In this document: in pieces, positions 46,420 through 54,628 of the stretch | Layout: the number at the start of each line of letters is the position of its first letter | How positions within the stretch are numbered: position 1 is the stretch's first letter | Assembly (NCBI RefSeq): GCF_002197815.1 | Contig: NZ_NIUB01000002.1 | Coordinates: forward strand, 62,001-126,000 | Origin: Pseudomonas oleovorans subsp. oleovorans | GTDB lineage: Bacteria; Pseudomonadota; Gammaproteobacteria; Pseudomonadales; Pseudomonadaceae | Reading direction: 5' to 3' | DNA: 64,000 bases | Made by a program: the position numbers and the translations under genes | The notes under the pieces: generated by a model | The model's database searches: none | What the model was told of the DNA's origin: nothing | What the model saw: the letters and a program-made list of their open reading frames with translations, nothing else

Positions 46420-48108
46420 TCACTTCTTGCCCATCTTCTTCAGCTCTTCGTCGCGCAATTCGCGACGCAGGATCTTGCCGACGTTGGTGGTCGGCAGCAT
46501 GTCGCGGAACTCGACGGCCTTGGGTACCTTGTAGCCGGTGAGGTTGGCGCGCATGTGCTCCATCACCTGCTCCTTGGTCACGCTCTCGCCTGGTTTGACC
46601 ACCACGAACACCTTGATCGCTTCACCGGATTTCTCGTCAGGGATACCGATGGCGGCGCACTGCAGTACGCCCGGTAGAGTTGCCAGCACATCTTCCAGTT
46701 CGTTCGGGTAGACGTTGAAGCCGGACACCAGAATCATGTCCTTCTTGCGGTCGACGATACGCAGGTAGCCGTCTTCCTGGATCAGGCCGATATCACCGGT
46801 CTTCAACCAGCCTTCGGCGTCGAGGATTTCATCAGTGGCTTCCTGGCGCTGCCAGTAGCCCTTCATCACCTGCGGGCCTTTCACGCACAGCTCGCCGATT
46901 TCGCCGATGGCCAATTCCTGGCCGTCGTCGTTGACGATCTTGCACAGGGTCGAGGGCACCGGAATGCCGATGGTACCGAGCTGGATGGCGCTGAACGGGT
47001 TGACCGTGACCACCGGGCTGGTCTCGGTCATCCCGAAGCCTTCGCAGATGGCGCAGCCAGTGACTTCCTTCCAGCGCTCGGCGGTGGCCAGTTGCAGGGC
47101 CATGCCGCCGGAGACGGTGAGCTTCAGGCTGGAGAAGTCCAGCTTGCGGAAGTCCTCGTTGTTGCACAGGGCAACGAATAGGGTATTGAGGCCAACGAAA
47201 CCGGTGAAGCGGTACTTGGCCAGGTCCTTGACCACCGCCGGCAGGTCGCGCGGATTGGTCAGCAGGATGTTGTGGCCACCGATCAGCATCATCGCCATGC
47301 AGTGAAAGGTGAAGGCGTAGATGTGATAAAGCGGCAGCGGCGCGATCAGCACCTCGCAACCTTCATTGAGGTTGGCGCCCATCAGCTCTTTGACCTGCAG
47401 CATGTTGGCCACCAGGTTGCGATGGGTCAGCATCGCGCCCTTGGCTACACCAGTAGTGCCACCGGTGTACTGCAGCACGGCGATGTCATCGTTGCTCGGG
47501 TTGGCTTCGGTGAAGGACTGGCCACGACCCTTGGCAAGGGCATCGTTGAACTTGACCGCCTTGGGCAGGTTGTAGGCCGGCACCATCTTCTTCACGTGCT
47601 TGATCACGGCATTGACCAGCAGACGCTTGAAGGTCGGCAGCATGTCGCCGACTTCGGTGACGATCACGGTCTTGACGCCGGTCTTGGGCACGACCTGTTC
47701 GGCCAGATGGGCCATGTTGGCCAGGCAGATCAGCGCCTTGGCGCCGGAGTCGTTGAACTGGTGCTCCATTTCCCGCGCGGTGTACAGCGGGTTGGTGTTG
47801 ACCACCACCAGGCCGGCGCGCATGGCACCGAAGACCACGACGGGGTACTGCAGGACGTTGGGCAGTTGCACGGCGATGCGGTCGCCGGGCTTGAGATCGG
47901 TGTGTTTCTGCAGGTAGGCGGCGAAGTCACCGGAGAGCTTGTAGATCTCGCCGTAGGTGAGCGTCTTGCCCAGGTTGCTGAAAGCAGGCTTGTCGGCGAA
48001 GCGTTGGCAGGACTCTTTCAATACCGCGAGGATATTCGGGTACTGATTGGGATTGATTTCGGCAGCAACCCCAACGGGATACTTGTCCTTCCAGAAGTTT
48101 TCGGTCAT
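46420..48108 (-). CDS. fadD1: Long-chain fatty acid-CoA ligase, FadD1-type
   Basis: 562 residues; activates fatty acids to acyl-CoA with ATP at the inner membrane, starting beta-oxidation. AMP-binding motif LQYTGGTTGVAKGAML near residue 210, ICEGFGMTETSPVV near 345, GWLKTGDIGLI and DRKKDMILVSGFNVYPNE, and the C-terminal lysine in PKAVEFRDMLPTTNVGKILR. It is the second of two paralogues in a row, 390 bp after fadD2, the order of the Pseudomonas fadD2-fadD1 pair as I remember it; which is '1' or '2' rests on that order. Confidence 0.93.
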   Translation of the reverse strand: MTENFWKDKYPVGVAAEINPNQYPNILAVLKESCQRFADKPAFSNLGKTLTYGEIYKLSGDFAAYLQKHTDLKPGDRIAVQLPNVLQYPVVVFGAMRAGLVVVNTNPLYTAREMEHQFNDSGAKALICLANMAHLAEQVVPKTGVKTVIVTEVGDMLPTFKRLLVNAVIKHVKKMVPAYNLPKAVKFNDALAKGRGQSFTEANPSNDDIAVLQYTGGTTGVAKGAMLTHRNLVANMLQVKELMGANLNEGCEVLIAPLPLYHIYAFTFHCMAMMLIGGHNILLTNPRDLPAVVKDLAKYRFTGFVGLNTLFVALCNNEDFRKLDFSSLKLTVSGGMALQLATAERWKEVTGCAICEGFGMTETSPVVTVNPFSAIQLGTIGIPVPSTLCKIVNDDGQELAIGEIGELCVKGPQVMKGYWQRQEATDEILDAEGWLKTGDIGLIQEDGYLRIVDRKKDMILVSGFNVYPNELEDVLATLPGVLQCAAIGIPDEKSGEAIKVFVVVKPGESVTKEQVMEHMRANLTGYKVPKAVEFRDMLPTTNVGKILRRELRDEELKKMGKK

Positions 48109-48498
48109 GGAAGCCCACTCCTAAGCAACAGCTGATCTTAACCGCGCAACGGCGGTTGTTTGTTGTGTATTTAGCTCGCTTTCCCGCTGGCCCAAGGCCC
48201 GGAAGCGCGCCGAGAGTAGCAGCTTTGCCAGAGGCCCACCAGCACCAAGAACGGCCTACGCAGTCGTAAAAGTGACCGAAAAGGACCAACAAGTCACAAC
48301 GCGAGTTTTCTGCCGATGATCGACGAAAAGCCTCTAGCCCGCATATTGCAGCGCTTGGAGCCTAGCGCGTAAGTGTGTCCGCTGCAGTGCGGTAGCGCAT
48401 GCAACAGGCAGTGGCGGTTACGAAATCACAACAATTGGACTGCCGACGGCAGCAGGAGGCGGGAAGCCCCTTCCCTGCAGCGGGAAGGGGCTCTGGGG
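48109..48498. other. 390-bp gap between the two fadD genes
   Basis: It contains the stem-loop after fadD2 (48465-48492) and, nearer fadD1, a region with aacaaacaaccgccgttgc (about 48146-48164, minus strand), which may be part of the fadD1 promoter. I looked for the PsrA fatty-acid repressor palindrome and found no convincing copy. No gene seen. Confidence 0.5.
48465..48492 (-). terminator. Stem-loop after fadD2
   Basis: Perfect 11-bp arms (agccccttccc / gggaaggggct) around a 6-base loop, directly downstream of the fadD2 stop at 48499. No T-run, so it may stabilise the transcript end or act with Rho. Confidence 0.6.
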
Positions 48499-50187
48499 TC
48501 AGGCGATATCGCGCAGCTCGCGGCGCAGGATCTTGCCGACCGGGGTCATGGGCAGGGCGTCCTTGAACACGATGTGCTTGGGCACCTTGTAGCCGGTGAA
48601 GTTTTCCTTGCAGTAGGCCTTGAGTTCTTCCGCGGTGACACCGCCGTCACGCGGCACCACGAACAGCTTGACCACCTCCCCGGATTTCTCGTCCGGCACA
48701 CCGATAGCGGCGCAACTGGCGACCTTCGGGTGGGCCATGACCACATCCTCGATCTCGTTGGGATACACGTTGAAGCCGGAGACGATGATCATGTCCTTCT
48801 TGCGGTCGACAATACGCACGAAGCCGTCCGGGTCGATCACCGCGATGTCGCCAGTCTTGAACCAGCCCTCGGCGTCGAGCACTTCGGCGGTCGCTTCCTC
48901 ACGCTGCCAGTAGCCCTTCATCACCTGCGGGCCCTTGATGCACAGCTCACCGCGTTCGCCCAGCGGCAGCTCGTTGCCGTCGTCGTCGATCACCTTGAAC
49001 GCCGTGCCCGGCACCGGAATACCGACCGTACCCAGGCGCGCCCTATCGCCATAAGGGTTGGTGCTGGCCACCGGCGAGGTTTCGGTCAGGCCGTAACCTT
49101 CGACCACAGTGCAGCCGGTTATCTGCTGCCAGCGTTCGGCGGTGGCCTTGACCAGCGCGGTACCACCGGAGTTGGTGACCTTGAGGCTGGAGAAATCGAG
49201 GTTCTTGAACTCCGGGTGATCCATCAGCGCAACGAACAGGGTGTTGAGACCCAGCAGCGCAGAAAACTTCCACTTGCCCAGCTCCTTGACGAAGCCGGGG
49301 ATGTCGCGCGGATTGGTGATCAACACATTCTGGTTGCCGTTGAGCATCATGCACATGCAGTTCGCGGTGAAGGCATAGATGTGGTACAGCGGCAGCGGCG
49401 CGATCATGATCTCCTGCCCCTGTTTCATCAGCGGCGTGCCGTCATCACCGAGCTGCGCCAGGCAGGCGTCCACCTGCAGCATGTTGGCCACCAGGTTGCC
49501 GTGGGTGAGCATGGCGCCCTTGGCCACACCGGTGGTGCCGCCGGTGTATTGCAGCACGGCGATGTCGTCGTGGCTGGCTTTGACCGGCGTCAGCGTCTGG
49601 CCGTGACCCTGCTTGAGCACCTGCTTGAAGGCAATGGCCTGGGGCAGATGGTAGTCGGGCACCATCTTCTTGACCTTCTTCACCACGGTGTTGACCAACC
49701 AGCCCTTGAGGCTTGGCAGCAGGTCACCCATCCTGGCTTCGATCAGGTACTCGATCTCGGTATCCGGCAGCACTTCCTGCACCAACTTGCCGAACATGTT
49801 CAGGTACACCAGCGCACGCACCCCGGCATCCTTGAACTGGTGGCGCATCTCACGAGCGGTGTACAGCGGGTTGGTGTTGACCACGATCAGCCCGGCGCGC
49901 ATGGCGCCGAACACGGCGATCGGATACTGCAACACGTTGGGCATCTGCACCGCGATACGATCGCCCGGCTTGAGGTCGGTGTGCTTCTGCAGGTAGGCGG
50001 CGAAGGTCGCGGAGAGACGATCCAGCTCGGCATAGGTCAGCGTCACGCCGAGATTGCTGAAGGCCGGACGGTCGGCAAAGCGCTTGCATGAGCGCTCGAA
50101 TACTTCGATCACCGACTTGTAGCTGGACAGGTCGATATCGTTAGGCACGCCGGGAGCGCGCTTGTCGTTCCAGAAATCAGGTTGCAT
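48499..50187 (-). CDS. fadD2: Long-chain fatty acid-CoA ligase, FadD2-type
   Basis: 562 residues, about the same length as its downstream paralogue and clearly duplicated from a common ancestor (shared LQYTGGTTGVAKGAMLTH, GYGLTETSPVAS, DRKKDMIIVSGFNVYPNE). Differences cluster in the N-terminal and middle parts, which fits different chain-length preference. The upstream region (50188-50419) is shared with the divergent hydrolase gene. Confidence 0.93.
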   Translation of the reverse strand: MQPDFWNDKRAPGVPNDIDLSSYKSVIEVFERSCKRFADRPAFSNLGVTLTYAELDRLSATFAAYLQKHTDLKPGDRIAVQMPNVLQYPIAVFGAMRAGLIVVNTNPLYTAREMRHQFKDAGVRALVYLNMFGKLVQEVLPDTEIEYLIEARMGDLLPSLKGWLVNTVVKKVKKMVPDYHLPQAIAFKQVLKQGHGQTLTPVKASHDDIAVLQYTGGTTGVAKGAMLTHGNLVANMLQVDACLAQLGDDGTPLMKQGQEIMIAPLPLYHIYAFTANCMCMMLNGNQNVLITNPRDIPGFVKELGKWKFSALLGLNTLFVALMDHPEFKNLDFSSLKVTNSGGTALVKATAERWQQITGCTVVEGYGLTETSPVASTNPYGDRARLGTVGIPVPGTAFKVIDDDGNELPLGERGELCIKGPQVMKGYWQREEATAEVLDAEGWFKTGDIAVIDPDGFVRIVDRKKDMIIVSGFNVYPNEIEDVVMAHPKVASCAAIGVPDEKSGEVVKLFVVPRDGGVTAEELKAYCKENFTGYKVPKHIVFKDALPMTPVGKILRRELRDIA

Positions 50188-50419
50188 TGTTCTTGTCCTC
50201 TTCCCCTGAAGTGATCTGGCCCGCAGTGCGGGACTGCCCGGAAAGTAGCAGTTCAGAGCGGCGCCGCAAATAGCTCGAAGGCGTCATTGATGGGCTGAAT
50301 TTCGCTATAAATGCAGTGATTCGTAACCGATCTTTACGACTCACGGGAAATTCGCCCACGCTTTGCCTGACACCCGTCAGGGTGCACAATGCCGCCAATC
50401 TCCGGCACAAGGATTAGCC

Positions 50420-51370
50420 ATGCGCCACAACACCTTTCCCCTGGCCACCCAGGACGGTCTGCACCTGCACGTCAACCACTGGCACGCGGATCAACCGCCA
50501 CGCGCGGCGGTCATGCTGGCCCATGGCATGGCCGAGCACAGCCTGCGCTACGCACGCCTGGCTGAAGCCCTGGTCGCGGCAGGCTTCGCGCTCTACGCGC
50601 TGGATCAGCGCGGCCATGGCGCTACCGCCGAACGCGGTACCCTTGGCCACTATGCTGATGAAGACGGCTGGAGCAAGGTGGTCGGCGACCTGTCCACCCT
50701 CAACCACCACATTCGCCAGCAGCACCCGCATACGCCAATCTTCCTGTTCGGCCACAGCATGGGCAGCTACATCGGCATGGCCTATCTGCTGGGCCATAGC
50801 TGCAGCCTGCAGGGCGCCGTGCTCTGCGGCTCCAATTACCAGCCCGTGGCGCTGTACAAGGCCGCCAGACTGATCGCCGGCTTCGAGCGCTGGCGCCTGG
50901 GCCCCAAAGGGCGCAGCAAGGTCATCGATTTTCTCTCCTTCGGCTCGTTCAACAAAGCCTTCAAGCCCAACCGCACGGCCTTCGACTGGCTCAGCCGCGA
51001 CCCGGCGGAAGTGGACAAATACGTGACCGATCCGCTGTGCGGTTTCGTCTGCACCACGCAGTTGTGGTGCGACCTGCTCGATGGCCTGCAGCACATCACC
51101 CCGCCCAGCAACCTGGCGCAGATCGATGCCGACCTGCCGCTGCTGGTGATCGGCGGCTCGCGCGACCCAGTCAGCGACGGCAAGCGCCTGGGTGATCTGG
51201 CTGGCGCCCTGCGCGAGGCCGGCGTGCGCGACGTGCAACTGAAGATTTATCCCGAGGCCCGTCATGAGCTGCTCAACGAGAGCAATCGCGACGAGGTCAC
51301 CGCCCACCTGATCGACTGGCTGCAGCAGGCGCTGAGCCATGGTCGAAGCCCAATCAAGGAGTGTCCATGA
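50420..51370 (+). CDS. Monoacylglycerol-lipase-like alpha/beta hydrolase
   Basis: 316 residues, serine hydrolase 4 family. HGMAEHSLRYARLAEAL near the start, the nucleophile in GHSMGSYIGMAY, the acid in LPLLVIGGSRDPVSDG and the histidine in PEARHELLNESN. It likely releases fatty acids from glycerides, which the neighbouring FadD proteins could then activate. I chose the ATG at 50420 (MRHNTFPLATQDG) with AAGGATT upstream; the frame extends to 50363 without support. Its stop overlaps the next gene's start (ATGA). Confidence 0.9.
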   Translation: MRHNTFPLATQDGLHLHVNHWHADQPPRAAVMLAHGMAEHSLRYARLAEALVAAGFALYALDQRGHGATAERGTLGHYADEDGWSKVVGDLSTLNHHIRQQHPHTPIFLFGHSMGSYIGMAYLLGHSCSLQGAVLCGSNYQPVALYKAARLIAGFERWRLGPKGRSKVIDFLSFGSFNKAFKPNRTAFDWLSRDPAEVDKYVTDPLCGFVCTTQLWCDLLDGLQHITPPSNLAQIDADLPLLVIGGSRDPVSDGKRLGDLAGALREAGVRDVQLKIYPEARHELLNESNRDEVTAHLIDWLQQALSHGRSPIKECP

Positions 51371-51837
51371 CTCAGGTCACCAATATCCCTTACGAAGCCC
51401 TCAGCGTCGGCCAGCAAGCCAGCTTCGAAAAGCAGGTGCAAGAGCGCGACGTGCAGCTGTTCGCGGCAGTATCGGGCGATAACAACCCGGTGCATCTGGA
51501 CGCCGCCTTCGCCGCCGAGACGATGTTCAAGGAACGCATAGCCCACGGCATGTTCACCGGCGCGCTGATCAGCGCTGCCATTGCCTGCAACCTGCCCGGC
51601 CCGGGCACCATCTACCTTGGACAGCAGCTCAAGTTCACCCGCCCGGTGAAACTCGGCGACACCCTCACCGTGAAACTGGAAGTGCTGGAAAAGCTGCCAA
51701 AGAACCGCGTGCGCATCGCCACCCGCGTGTTCAACCAGGACGGCAAGCAAGTGGTCGACGGCGAAGCCGAAGTGCTCGCCCCGAGCGCCGAGCAGACCGT
51801 GACCATGCCACCGATGCCGCAGGTGACCGTCAACTGA
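51367..51837 (+). CDS. phaJ: (R)-specific enoyl-CoA hydratase, MaoC/PhaJ-type
   Basis: 156 residues, hot-dog fold. The hydratase motif is GDNNPVHLDAAFAAET with the catalytic Asp and His, then HGMFTGALISAAIA. PhaJ hydrates enoyl-CoA from beta-oxidation to (R)-3-hydroxyacyl-CoA for polyhydroxyalkanoate. Length and position after the hydrolase match the Pseudomonas phaJ1-type gene. ATG at 51367 with AAGGAG five bases upstream; coupled to the preceding gene by the four-base overlap. Confidence 0.88.
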   Translation: MTQVTNIPYEALSVGQQASFEKQVQERDVQLFAAVSGDNNPVHLDAAFAAETMFKERIAHGMFTGALISAAIACNLPGPGTIYLGQQLKFTRPVKLGDTLTVKLEVLEKLPKNRVRIATRVFNQDGKQVVDGEAEVLAPSAEQTVTMPPMPQVTVN

Positions 51838-51972
51838 TGCACTGGACGCGGGTGTGCGGCCTCAAGGTCGCGCGCCAGCCAGGATCGAAGCGCTGACCGG
51901 CTGCTCGCCATAAGAGTCGCACGAACGCAGGCACACACGCATCGCGTCGTCGCCTGCCTGAGAGGAGATCCG

Positions 51973-53208
51973 ATGATCATCCACAATGCCCGCCTGCGCG
52001 GCCGCGACGGCCTGCACCGCATCACCCTGGACGGCGAGCGCATCGCCGCCGTCGAGGCCCAGCACGCCCTGCATCCCATCGCCGAGGGCGACCTGGACGC
52101 AGCCGGCAATCTCGTGGTGCCGCCCTTCGTCGAGCCACACATCCACCTCGACGCCACCCTCACCGCCGGTGAGCCGGCCTGGAACATGAGCGGCACGCTG
52201 TTCGAGGGCATTGAGCGCTGGGCCGAGCGCAAGGCGCTGGTCACCCATGAGGACACCAAGACCCGCGCCAAGAAGACCATCGACATGCTGGTCGACCACG
52301 GCATCCAGCACGTACGCACCCACGTCGACGTCACCGACCCGACCCTGGCAGCGCTCAAGGCCATGCTCGAAGTGCGCGAGGAAACCCGCCACCTGATCGA
52401 CCTGCAGATCGTCGCCTTCCCGCAGGAGGGCATCGAGTCCTACGCCAACGGGCGCGCACTGATGGAGCAAGCCGTGGAACTGGGCGCCGATGTGGTCGGT
52501 GGCATCCCGCACTTCGAGAACACCCGTGACCAGGGCGTGTCGTCGATCAAGTTCCTGATGGAGCTGGCCGAACGCACCGGCTGCCTGGTGGACGTGCACT
52601 GCGACGAGACCGACGACCCGCAGTCACGCTTTCTCGAGGTGCTGGCCGAGGAGGCCCGCGTGCGCGGCATGGGCGCGCGGGTCACCGCCAGTCACACCAC
52701 GGCCATGGGCTCCTACGACAACGCTTACTGTTCCAAGCTGTTCCGCCTGTTGAAGATGAGCGGCATCAGCTTCATCTCCTGCCCCACCGAGAGCATCCAC
52801 CTGCAGGGCCGCTTCGACACCTACCCGAAACGACGCGGCCTGACCCGCGTGGCCGAGATCGACCGCGCCGGGATGAACATCTGCTTCGGCCAGGACTCCA
52901 TCGTCGACCCCTGGTATCCGCTGGGTAACGGCAACATCCTGCGCATCCTCGAAGCCGGCCTGCACATCTGCCACATGCTTGGCTACGAAGACCTCAAGCG
53001 CAGCCTGGATCTGATCACCGACAACTCGGCGCGCGCCCTGGCGCTGGGTGATCGTTACGGGCTGGAGGCCGGTCGCCCGGCCAACCTGCTGATCCTATCG
53101 GCGCCGGACGATTACGAGATGGTGCGCAGCCAGGGCCACGCACTGGTGTCGGTACGTCACGGCAAGGTGCTGATGCGCCGCACGCCGGCACAGATCGAGC
53201 GCGCCTGA
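51973..53208 (+). CDS. codA: Cytosine deaminase
   Basis: 411 residues, amidohydrolase superfamily. Metal and catalytic residues in [38 protein letters not shown] and [17 protein letters not shown], the last typical of CodA. It converts cytosine to uracil and ammonia for pyrimidine salvage. No cytosine permease (codB) is beside it. A GAGAGGAG ribosome site precedes the ATG. Confidence 0.93.
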   Translation: MIIHNARLRGRDGLHRITLDGERIAAVEAQHALHPIAEGDLDAAGNLVVPPFVEPHIHLDATLTAGEPAWNMSGTLFEGIERWAERKALVTHEDTKTRAKKTIDMLVDHGIQHVRTHVDVTDPTLAALKAMLEVREETRHLIDLQIVAFPQEGIESYANGRALMEQAVELGADVVGGIPHFENTRDQGVSSIKFLMELAERTGCLVDVHCDETDDPQSRFLEVLAEEARVRGMGARVTASHTTAMGSYDNAYCSKLFRLLKMSGISFISCPTESIHLQGRFDTYPKRRGLTRVAEIDRAGMNICFGQDSIVDPWYPLGNGNILRILEAGLHICHMLGYEDLKRSLDLITDNSARALALGDRYGLEAGRPANLLILSAPDDYEMVRSQGHALVSVRHGKVLMRRTPAQIERA

Positions 53209-53306
53209 TCACGTTCAATTGGTCGCAGGGTGGATGACGCTTCTTTCATCCACCATTGCGTCAGTCCAAGCGGTGGACAAGCTTCGCGTTGCCCATCCTT
53301 CGGACT

Positions 53307-53391
53307 GTAGGAGCCCCGCCCCGGGGCGAATAGTGGGTTCAACTCATTATCGACGTTGCCTGAACCATTCGCCGCGAGGCGCGGCTCCTAC
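53307..53391. repeat. Facing pair of REP-like units after codA
   Basis: gtaggagccccgccccgggg and, 40 bases on, ccgcgaggcgcggctcctac form a facing pair between codA and the convergent efflux gene. A smaller palindrome, ggtggatga...tcatccacc, lies at 53229-53252. Together they fill the 196-bp gap. Confidence 0.7.
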
Positions 53392-53405
53392 CAGTCAGAA
53401 CCGCG

Positions 53406-54257
53406 CTACTCCACCCTTACGCTGGCGGTCATGCCGGCGCTCAGCACCATGCTCTCGGGTACCTGATCGAGCTTGATGCGCACCGGAATGCGCTGCGCCA
53501 GGCGCACCCAGTTGAAGGTCGGCTCGACATTGGCCAGCAGTTGCCCATCCGGGCTGGCGTTGCGGTCGGTGATGCCACGACTGATGCTTTCGACCTCGCC
53601 ACGAATCTGCTCATCACCGCCCATCAGCCACACCTCGACCGGCGCGCCAACCTGTATGCGCGGCAACTTGGTTTCCTCGAAGTACGCCTGCACGTAGAAC
53701 GATTCGGTATCGACCAGCGCCATCACTGCCTGCCCGGCATTGATGTAGTTACCCTGCGCCAGCACCAGATTGGTGATCTGCCCATCGCGCGGGGCATACA
53801 CTTCGCTGCGTGCCAGATTCAGCTCGGCTACACGCAGATCAGCCTGCGCTTCGCGGTATTCGCTGCGCGCCATCTCGGCGTTGATCTGCGCGTTTTCCAG
53901 CAGCTCGGCACTGATCGCCTGGGCGCCCAGACGGGAACGGCGCGATGCCTCGTGTTCTCGCAGACTCAATTGCTGGCGGCGAATATCCACCACCGCCTTG
54001 GCTTTCTCCACCGCCGCCTGATAGCGATCGCGGTCGATGCTCATCAGCAGATCACCCGCCTTGACCTGCTGGTTGTCGCGCACCTTGAGCTCGACCACCC
54101 AGCCGGACACGTCCGGGGCGATGGTCACCACGTCGGCGCGCACCCGAGCGTCGCGCGTCCAGGGCGAGTACATGTAGTGCTGCCAGATCCAGGAGCCGGC
54201 GAAAATCGCCGCCGTCACCATGGCCAGGGTGATGCCGACTCGAATGGTCGAACGCAT
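53406..54257 (-). CDS. Membrane fusion protein of efflux system, AaeA/EmrA-like
   Basis: 283 residues from the ATG at 54257 (MRSTIRVGITLAMVTAAIFA). One N-terminal membrane helix, then the lipoyl-like part VVTIAPDVSGWVVELKVRDN, a helical hairpin (VEKAKAVVDIRRQQLSLREH), and beta domain VYAPRDGQITNLVLAQGNY. It links the inner-membrane FUSC pump to the outside. It is the third gene of the minus-strand set with the DUF1656 and FUSC genes. Confidence 0.9.
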   Translation of the reverse strand: MRSTIRVGITLAMVTAAIFAGSWIWQHYMYSPWTRDARVRADVVTIAPDVSGWVVELKVRDNQQVKAGDLLMSIDRDRYQAAVEKAKAVVDIRRQQLSLREHEASRRSRLGAQAISAELLENAQINAEMARSEYREAQADLRVAELNLARSEVYAPRDGQITNLVLAQGNYINAGQAVMALVDTESFYVQAYFEETKLPRIQVGAPVEVWLMGGDEQIRGEVESISRGITDRNASPDGQLLANVEPTFNWVRLAQRIPVRIKLDQVPESMVLSAGMTASVRVE

Positions 54258-54267
54258 GCTTTTCTCC

Positions 54268-54471
54268 TTACCGCCCCAGCACGGCAATCACCGCAGCCAG
54301 GACACAGACATACAAGGCACAATCGAACAGGGCTTCGTGCCAGATCCAGCGCGACAGCCCGATGCGCTGCAACCCCAGGCGCAACACGCCGGTCAGCAAC
54401 AGCGCCAATACCGCGTAGGCCGCCATCGGGCTCAGCAATACGCCGCCCAGCGACCATTCATGCAAACCCAT
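54268..54471 (-). CDS. DUF1656 small membrane protein, AaeX-like
   Basis: 67 residues with two membrane helices (MAAYAVLALLLTGVLRLGL; WHEALFDCALYVCVLAAVIA). The family always lies between AaeA-like and AaeB-like genes, as here. It ends 10 bp before the fusion-protein start, so they share a transcript. Function unknown. Confidence 0.9.
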   Translation of the reverse strand: MGLHEWSLGGVLLSPMAAYAVLALLLTGVLRLGLQRIGLSRWIWHEALFDCALYVCVLAAVIAVLGR

Positions 54472-54484
54472 GCGCTCCTCCCTC

Positions 54485-54628
54485 CAGAACCAGTGTACGA
54501 CCTGCTGCGCGTCGGCCCTGCTGCGTTAAAAACAGGCTCAGACTGCTCATTTACCGCTTGTAAACTCCGCGTCTTCGCCTGTTTTTGCCTTGCACGGCTC
54601 TAGCTCGCTAGGCCCTACACAGGTTCTG
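54485..54628. mobile_element. Small inverted-repeat element, copy 3 (144 bp)
   Basis: Ends cagaaccagtgta and its inverse tacacaggttctg (one mismatch). In reverse orientation its core has gcgagctagagc, caaggcaaaaacaggcga, gtaaatgagca and tttttaacgcag, matching copies 1 and 2. It lies between the DUF1656 and FUSC genes and covers the last ~27 codons and stop of the FUSC gene. Confidence 0.75.

Noticed and set aside
48146..48164. aacaaacaaccgccgttgc before fadD1 as a PsrA operator
   Set aside because: It lacks the paired GAAAC/GTTTC-type half-sites of the known operator.
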